Assembly (NCBI GenBank): GCA_964385695.1
Contig: CAYLQA010000002.1
Location: 62,001 to 126,000 of the forward strand
DNA: 64,000 nucleotides
Reading direction: 5' to 3'
From: CAYLQA01 sp964385695
GTDB taxonomy: Bacteria; Desulfobacterota; Desulfobulbia; Desulfobulbales; Desulfurivibrionaceae
The translations under genes were made by a program, and so were the position numbers. This document shows positions 59,467 through 64,000 of the stretch, in pieces (within the stretch, counting starts at the first letter, position 1; every line of letters begins with the position of its first letter). The notes beneath the pieces are model-generated. The model worked only from the letters and a program-made list of their open reading frames with translations. It was not told the DNA's origin and ran no database searches.

Positions 59467-61416
59467 CTAAAAACCGCCCAACTCCATCATCCCCTCGGTA
59501 TGCATCAAGCTATCAATATCAAGAAGAATGGTCACCCCTTCCGGCATCTTCGCCATGCCCAGCAGGGCCGAGACATCAACCTCACCACCGAATTTCGGTG
59601 CATCCTCAACATCCTCTTCCTTAATGATGGCAACCTCGGAAACAGCATCGACAATAACCCCCATGAGCTGTGAACCGCCCACACCGGAGACCTCCACCAC
59701 GATGATGCAGGTACGGTCATTGTAATCGACCTCTTCCATGCCGAACTTGCTACGCATATCCATGAGCGGGATGACCTTGTCTCTGAGGTTGACCACTCCC
59801 TTAAAAAACTCCGGCATCTGCGGCAGTTCATGAATCTCCATCAGGCCGATGATCTCGCGCACATCAAGAATGCCTAGGCCGTAACGCTCTTTGCCCAGGG
59901 TGAAGATGAGGTATTTCCCTTCGCGAGAAGCCAGCGATTGCCCCTCTTCAAAGCCGATTTTTCCTGCCCGCCTACTTGCTTTGCTGCCAGCCGGGGCGCC
60001 TTCTTCAGCGTCTTCCGCAGTGCGCACCATGGGTTGCACATCTTTGCAGGCTATATCGGCAAAGCGGGTATCAACAAACTCGCGAACATTAATGGAGCGG
60101 CCGATCTCCATCTTGGCGGTCATGTAGTCCTGGATTGCCTCCAGGTCTTCAATGACCGGGTAGAGATTGTCCGTGGTGATGCCCTGGGGGTCGGAAAGCA
60201 CGTTGCGCAACAGTCCAGCCTCAAGGCCCAGCTTCTTTTCCGGGTCCAAAAAGTTAACCGCGATATCCGCGGCCTGATCAACGTTGTCTCGTATATAGAC
60301 CCCGGCCTCCACCAGCATATTGGTGAATTCCTGCACTGCCTCGGGATACTGGTCGATAATCTCCTCGCGGAAGACCACAACACAGCAGGGGTGGTCCTGC
60401 CAGATTTCGCTGGAGAGAAACTGCTTTTCGGCAATACCCGCTGCAATGGCCCGGGAACCGATGGGCTCGGCCACTAAAAAACCGCAGCACTCGGGATTTT
60501 CCCGCATGAACTCGGGCATGGCAATGGGCGGCACCACGTCAAAGAGGACATTGACCGCCTCACTCCCCGCCACGCCGGGCCTGAGACCCATCTGAGTAAA
60601 ATACATATGGCCCAGCATGTTGTGGATGGACATCTTATGCGGGATATAAAAGGTCTTATGCTTAAAGAATTGCTGATAGGGCTTGATGTACTTGCCAGCC
60701 TTGTTGCGCACACAGATACTGCCGTTGCGATGGGCAAAAAGCACAAGCTTTAAGGGCACATCATAGCTGTACAGATCCATGGCCATGGGGGCCAGGATAA
60801 AAGCGCCATCGATATTTTCGTCTTCCAAGGCGCCTTGCACCGGGTTCCAGCTCGGCATACACTGGGTTTCCAAGGTAAAATGCTGCGGGCTCTTCTGGCC
60901 CGATTCCACCAGATGCTTGAGCACACCCAGGGCAAGGTGGTCGGTGATCTGGATGTGGCCCAGCTTCAATTTGACCTTACCCTCGGCGCTGACCTTTGGC
61001 CCTTCATCCACTACGGGCGCGGCCTCTTTTTTCACGCCAAAGGCCTCTTCGATCATGGTCTTCAGCTCATCCGGGGTAAACGGCTTGGGCACAACACCGT
61101 TGGCACCGCCATCCTTGGCCTTGGCCACATACTCCTTATCCCCGTGGCCGGTGGCCATGAGAAAAGGGATATCCTTAAAATTGTCTTCCTGGCGCATCCA
61201 CTGCAGCAGCTCATAGCCGTCCATATTGGGCATGGACCAGTCACTGATGACCAGCTTGATGTCATCTTCTGCCTGCAGCTTCTCAACGGCCTGGTTGCCG
61301 TCCTCGGCCTCGACAATATTAGAAAAACCACACTGGTTGAGGATGCGCGCCTCCATCTTACGCATGGTTCCGGCATCTTCAACAAGCAATATTTTCATTT
61401 GGGGATCGATCGCCAT
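59467..61416 (-). CDS. Receiver - solute-binding - CheW three-domain fusion
   Basis: A cytoplasmic 649-residue protein with an unusual order. Residues 7-127 are a CheY-like receiver: acidic Glu13/Asp14, phospho-acceptor Asp59 (VISDWSMPNMDG), Thr89 and Lys111 (VVPKPF). Residues ~146-440 match the NrtA/NMT1-type ABC solute-binding fold (KLKLGHIQITDHLALGVLKH, GAFILAPMAMDLYSYDVPLK, PHKMSIHNMLGHMYFTQMGL, CCGFLVAEPIGSRAIAAGIA), yet there is no signal peptide. Residues ~499-649 are CheW (EGKYLIFTLGKERYGLGILD, GVVNLRDKVIPLMDMRSKFG). GAGGAGG before ATG 61416 sets the start. Likely role: couple a ligand directly to a CheA-type kinase, with feedback through phosphorylation. The ligand is unknown; family members elsewhere bind nitrate, bicarbonate or taurine. 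Confidence 0.9.
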   Translation of the reverse strand: MAIDPQMKILLVEDAGTMRKMEARILNQCGFSNIVEAEDGNQAVEKLQAEDDIKLVISDWSMPNMDGYELLQWMRQEDNFKDIPFLMATGHGDKEYVAKAKDGGANGVVPKPFTPDELKTMIEEAFGVKKEAAPVVDEGPKVSAEGKVKLKLGHIQITDHLALGVLKHLVESGQKSPQHFTLETQCMPSWNPVQGALEDENIDGAFILAPMAMDLYSYDVPLKLVLFAHRNGSICVRNKAGKYIKPYQQFFKHKTFYIPHKMSIHNMLGHMYFTQMGLRPGVAGSEAVNVLFDVVPPIAMPEFMRENPECCGFLVAEPIGSRAIAAGIAEKQFLSSEIWQDHPCCVVVFREEIIDQYPEAVQEFTNMLVEAGVYIRDNVDQAADIAVNFLDPEKKLGLEAGLLRNVLSDPQGITTDNLYPVIEDLEAIQDYMTAKMEIGRSINVREFVDTRFADIACKDVQPMVRTAEDAEEGAPAGSKASRRAGKIGFEEGQSLASREGKYLIFTLGKERYGLGILDVREIIGLMEIHELPQMPEFFKGVVNLRDKVIPLMDMRSKFGMEEVDYNDRTCIIVVEVSGVGGSQLMGVIVDAVSEVAIIKEEDVEDAPKFGGEVDVSALLGMAKMPEGVTILLDIDSLMHTEGMMELGGF

Positions 61417-61646
61417 CTTTGCTACCTCCTCATATCACTATAAATGAAGAAACGCGATTCCTCAAGCCGAGAGGAAAAGAGGTAATATCTCTATATTTCA
61501 ACCAGATAGAACAAAAAACGCCTAGGAGTTGTGGGGTTTTTTTGCCGTAAAAATGGTGGATCTGTCTGATAGCGAAAGCAAAAAACCTATGCTACAATCT
61601 GCTCAGGTGCAAATTATTTTTTCTAACTTTCTTATTCGAAATTTCC

Positions 61647-62516
61647 ATGACTACAAAAATTCTTTACTCTCCCCAGGAGACCCGCAAGCTTCTTGAAGAG
61701 GGCAAGGTGCTGCTGGTTGACATTCGCGACCAGGACACCTTTGAAAAAGGACATATCCCCGGTGCGGTGAACATGCCGGAGATCTTCTCCTATTTAAGCA
61801 CCAGCTCTGCAGAAGGTTTGGACGCACTCAGCAACAAGTTCCAAGAGAGCTTTTCCCGGGTGGGCATCACCTTTGAACAGAAGGTTATCTTTTACGAAGA
61901 CAGCCTGGATACCCGCTACGGTGCATCCTGCCGCGGCTACTGGCTGGCCACTTATCTCGGCCACCCGGATTGCGGAATCCTTGACGGCGGATATTTTGCC
62001 TGGGAAGAGGAGGGGTTCGACACCACCTGCGATGAAACCGTTTTGAAACCGAGCCGCTTTGAGGCACAGGTGAATGAAAAGCTCATGGTGACCTGGGAAG
62101 AGGTGCTCGCTGTGGTCAACAAGCCGGAAGTCGTCCTGCTGGACAACCGCGATGCGGACGAGTGGCTGGGGCAGACATCCTCGCCCTACGGCTTTGATTT
62201 TGCCCCCCGCCGGGGCAGGATACCGGGGGCCAAGTGGATCGAGTGGTACTCATTCATGGACCGTGCGCCTATTCCGGCCTTTCGTCCACCGGAAGAGATC
62301 CGGGCACTGTGCGCCAGCCAGGGTATTTTGCCGGAAAGCAACGTAATCATTTACTGCTTCAAAGGCTCACGGGCGGCACACACCTATGTGGCCCTCAGCC
62401 TTGCAGGCTTTGAAAAACTGCGGGTCTACTTTGCCTCCTGGAATGAATGGTCCCGGGACCCGAATCTTCCCATTGAGTGCGGAGAACCATCTTCCCCTAC
62501 CAGTTGCGAGACCTGA
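61647..62516 (+). CDS. Tandem-rhodanese sulfurtransferase
   Basis: 289 residues with two rhodanese domains. The N-terminal one (VLLVDIRDQDTFEKGHIPGA, CRGYWLATYLGHPDCGILDG) lacks a Cys in the catalytic loop site. The C-terminal one (VVLLDNRDADEWLGQTSSPY, NVIIYCFKGSRAAHTYVALS) has the active-site Cys in CFKGSRA. It transfers sulfane sulfur from thiosulfate or a similar donor to an acceptor, probably in the cytoplasm since no signal peptide is seen. It is directly followed by a small membrane protein and a Cys-rich protein. Confidence 0.9.
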   Translation: MTTKILYSPQETRKLLEEGKVLLVDIRDQDTFEKGHIPGAVNMPEIFSYLSTSSAEGLDALSNKFQESFSRVGITFEQKVIFYEDSLDTRYGASCRGYWLATYLGHPDCGILDGGYFAWEEEGFDTTCDETVLKPSRFEAQVNEKLMVTWEEVLAVVNKPEVVLLDNRDADEWLGQTSSPYGFDFAPRRGRIPGAKWIEWYSFMDRAPIPAFRPPEEIRALCASQGILPESNVIIYCFKGSRAAHTYVALSLAGFEKLRVYFASWNEWSRDPNLPIECGEPSSPTSCET

Positions 62517-62517
62517 C

Positions 62518-62805
62518 ATGGGCCGCTGTTGCAAGCATCTGCCTGCCGGCGCCTTTGTCCGACCAAAGGGCATTCTGCCCCAAGGCCTGATCCTTCCCGT
62601 CCAGGTCGCTATAGCACTCAGCCTGCTCGGCAACATGGCCTATGCCCTGAGCAGGTTGCGGGAGCTGCCTTTTATGCATATCGTTATCTTAGGCATCCAC
62701 CTGTTTATCAGCTGGACCCTGCTGAAGGAATGCCGGATGAGTAAAGAATTTTACCGGCTTGAAGAAAAACGATTGCAGCGGGAAAAGGATGCCTCAACCT
62801 CTTAG
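62518..62805 (+). CDS. Small two-helix membrane protein
   Basis: 95 residues. ILPVQVAIALSLLGNMAYAL and FMHIVILGIHLFISWTLLKE are membrane helices; the C-terminus is charged (EEKRLQREKDASTS). Cys residues near the N-terminus (GRCCKHLP) may matter. It begins one base after the rhodanese stop and is followed by the Cys-rich gene after 12 bases, so all three are likely one operon. Not recognised. Confidence 0.65.
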   Translation: MGRCCKHLPAGAFVRPKGILPQGLILPVQVAIALSLLGNMAYALSRLRELPFMHIVILGIHLFISWTLLKECRMSKEFYRLEEKRLQREKDASTS

Positions 62806-62817
62806 GGGGAGGCAGAA

Positions 62818-63018
62818 ATGGGCTTTTACGAACTCCCCGATGGAACGGGCAAGATATTCATCCCGGAAAAAGCACCCGAGGCCAAGCAGAAACACCCCTG
62901 CCCGGATTGCTTTTCCTGCCAGATGTGTAGCGACGACCGCTGTGATCAGTGCCGCAGGTGTATGGCCGCCGGACGCTGCCTAAAAAAAAAGGAGCCCGAA
63001 AGGGGCTCCAAAGAATAG
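62818..63018 (+). CDS. Cysteine-rich small protein (8 Cys in 66 residues)
   Basis: 66 residues. Eight Cys occur at 28, 31, 34, 37, 42, 45, 48 and 54, giving CPDCFSCQMCSDDRCDQCRR then C and GRC. The spacing C-x2-C-x2-C-x2-C-x4-C-x2-C-x2-C-x5-C differs from the ferredoxin pattern and may bind zinc or an Fe-S cluster. The N-terminus (GFYELPDGTGKIFIPEKAP) is also regular. GGGGGAGG precedes the ATG. Its operon partners suggest sulfur-compound handling. Confidence 0.7.
   Translation: MGFYELPDGTGKIFIPEKAPEAKQKHPCPDCFSCQMCSDDRCDQCRRCMAAGRCLKKKEPERGSKE
62982..63009 (-). terminator. Terminator of the NarL-type gene, overlapping the Cys-rich gene
   Basis: GGAGCCC (62991-62997) pairs with GGGGCTCC (63002-63009); on the minus strand nine T residues follow. 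It lies in the final codons of the plus-strand Cys-rich gene, so a terminator and coding sequence share the DNA. Confidence 0.75.
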
Positions 63019-63046
63019 ATCTGTTTTTCATGCATAAGCATGTGCG

Positions 63047-63721
63047 CTAGTTCACCTTGACCAAACCGGTACGAATGGCAAATTTGACCAGCTCGGCCGT
63101 GGAGTGCATGCTCAGCTTGTTCATGATCCGCTCGCGATGCCGGGAAATGGTCTTGGGGCTCAAGGTAAGAATCTCGGCAATCTGCGGGGTGGTTTTACCC
63201 TCTGCCACCAACTCCAAAACCTCGCGCTCTCTCAAGGTCAACACCTCAAGCCCGGTTTGATCCACCTCTCCCTTGCCGGCCTGGGTCTGGCTTGCCATCT
63301 CGTTATAGTCTTCCAAAAGCCAACGTGCCAATGCCGGAAGCAGGTAAACGTTACCCGCGGCCACCGAATCGATAGCCGCCACTAATTCATCCGCGGCGGC
63401 CTCCTTGGTGATATATCCCTTGGCGCCTGCCTGGAGCATCTGGAAGAAATACTGTTTATCCTCATGGACAGTGAGCGTCAAAACCGAGCAGTCGGGAAAC
63501 TTTTCGGCCAGTTGTCGAGTGGCCTCCAGGCCGTCCATGACCGGCATGGAGATATCCATCACCACCACGTTCGGTGAGAGTTCCTCAACCTTTGCCAAAG
63601 CCTCCAGGCCGTTGCTGGCCTCGCCGACTATCTCGAAATTCGGCTGGGTTTCCAACAGCGACTTTAAACCGGTCCGCACCATTTCATGGTCATCAACCAG
63701 CACAATACGAATATTACTCAT
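63047..63721 (-). CDS. NarL/FixJ-family response regulator
   Basis: 224 residues. Receiver: IRIVLVDDHEMVRTGLKSLL, VVVMDISMPVMDGLEATRQL with the phospho-acceptor Asp, LTLTVHEDKQ and GYITKEAAADEL (Lys). The output is a LuxR HTH: LTLREREVLELVAEGKTTPQ, IAEILTLSPKTISRHRERIM. A linker with QTQAGKGEVDQTG separates them. No kinase gene is visible in the window. Confidence 0.92.
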   Translation of the reverse strand: MSNIRIVLVDDHEMVRTGLKSLLETQPNFEIVGEASNGLEALAKVEELSPNVVVMDISMPVMDGLEATRQLAEKFPDCSVLTLTVHEDKQYFFQMLQAGAKGYITKEAAADELVAAIDSVAAGNVYLLPALARWLLEDYNEMASQTQAGKGEVDQTGLEVLTLREREVLELVAEGKTTPQIAEILTLSPKTISRHRERIMNKLSMHSTAELVKFAIRTGLVKVN

Positions 63722-63937
63722 AACTCTTATTCCTTATTTCTCTGGGCCTTATGAGCCCGTCCCCCCCAGGACTGAAAATATTACCCACCGTCGACCAACC
63801 CCGCAAAAAAGTCAAGGCCGACAGATTATGCACCATACTGAGAATGATACCAAAACTCCCTTAAGAATACCCTGTTTTTGTTTGATACTGCTTGAGGAAA
63901 CCACGACAAAGATTGACCTTGCCCAGGGAGAGGAAAA

Positions 63938-64000
63938 ATGGTCAACTGCCCCCATCAATCTATCCAGATAAACATTATGGAACTCTCCACCGTCTTCATC
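63938..64000 (+). CDS. Start of an unidentified gene (cut by the window edge)
   Basis: ATG 63938 follows GGGAGAGG with a good spacing and the frame is open to the edge, giving 21 residues beginning MVNCPHQSIQINIMELSTVF. An internal ATG at 63977 gives a more hydrophobic start (MELSTVFI) and may be the true one. Too short to name. Confidence 0.4.
   Translation, partial: MVNCPHQSIQINIMELSTVFI

Noticed and set aside
1..64000. CRISPR array, tRNA or rRNA genes
   Set aside because: No regularly spaced direct repeats and no cloverleaf or rRNA text noticed by eye on either strand; a tRNAscan/Infernal run would be decisive.

Overview
The window reads as chromosomal DNA of a Gram-negative, probably sulfate-reducing Desulfobacterota bacterium, closest in style to Desulfobulbales. 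That placement is an inference. It rests on a SulP anion permease with its own regulatory leader, a periplasmic dodecahaem cytochrome c behind a sigma-54-type promoter, a full type II secretion operon, a long Mrp/Mbh-type cation antiporter operon, and many one-component and chemotaxis signalling proteins. No rRNA, tRNA, CRISPR array, prophage or plasmid backbone was seen.

Layout. 1-12.4 kb: mostly minus-strand housekeeping genes. These are a GAF-PAS-PAS-GGDEF protein cut by the left edge, birA (plus), ahcY and metK (activated methyl cycle), panE, an NrfJ-like lipoprotein, the clpS-clpA pair and an oversized holA. 12.5-23 kb: signalling and repair. An epimerase, a Ser/Thr kinase fused to a cyclic-nucleotide-binding domain and nfo form one plus-strand operon, followed by a response regulator with cheD (minus), a 12-haem cytochrome, a HEAT-repeat/class III cyclase gene coupled to a stand-alone cyclic-nucleotide-binding protein, and an endonuclease III-exonuclease III fusion. 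23-34.4 kb: a small SnoaL-like protein, SulP, then a ten-gene Mrp operon with three ND4/ND5-type antiporter subunits. 34.4-36.5 kb: an AT-richer patch with a LuxR-type regulator and a decayed IS3-family transposase. 36.5-49.5 kb: a secreted repeat lipoprotein, an unknown membrane-anchored protein and the gsp operon (G E F H J I K L M C D). 49.5-57.2 kb: minus strand with a TRIC/YicG-type membrane protein, a Gld-like ABC exporter (ATPase, fused permease-GldG, DUF4340) and htpG. 57.4-64 kb: an HDOD protein, a LysE-type exporter, a three-domain receiver/solute-binding/CheW fusion, a rhodanese with two small companion genes, a NarL-type regulator, and the first codons of one more gene.

How the parts fit. 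The kinase-CNB protein, the HEAT-cyclase and the stand-alone CNB protein share near-identical phosphate-binding cassettes, and the cyclase keeps every class III catalytic residue. Together they look like a local cAMP make-and-sense circuit. CheD, its response-regulator partner and the receiver/SBP/CheW fusion point to chemotaxis with an unusual cytoplasmic ligand input. SulP, Mrp and the cytochrome fit an anaerobic respiratory cell that moves sulfate, Na+/H+ and electrons across its envelope.

Intergenic DNA holds several structured repeats: a nested inverted repeat before htpG, a folded element inside the gsp operon, a hairpin-rich cluster at 59 kb and a perfect 16-bp palindrome before sulP. 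The two strongest candidates for undescribed biology are the receiver/solute-binding/CheW fusion and the cyclic-nucleotide cluster.
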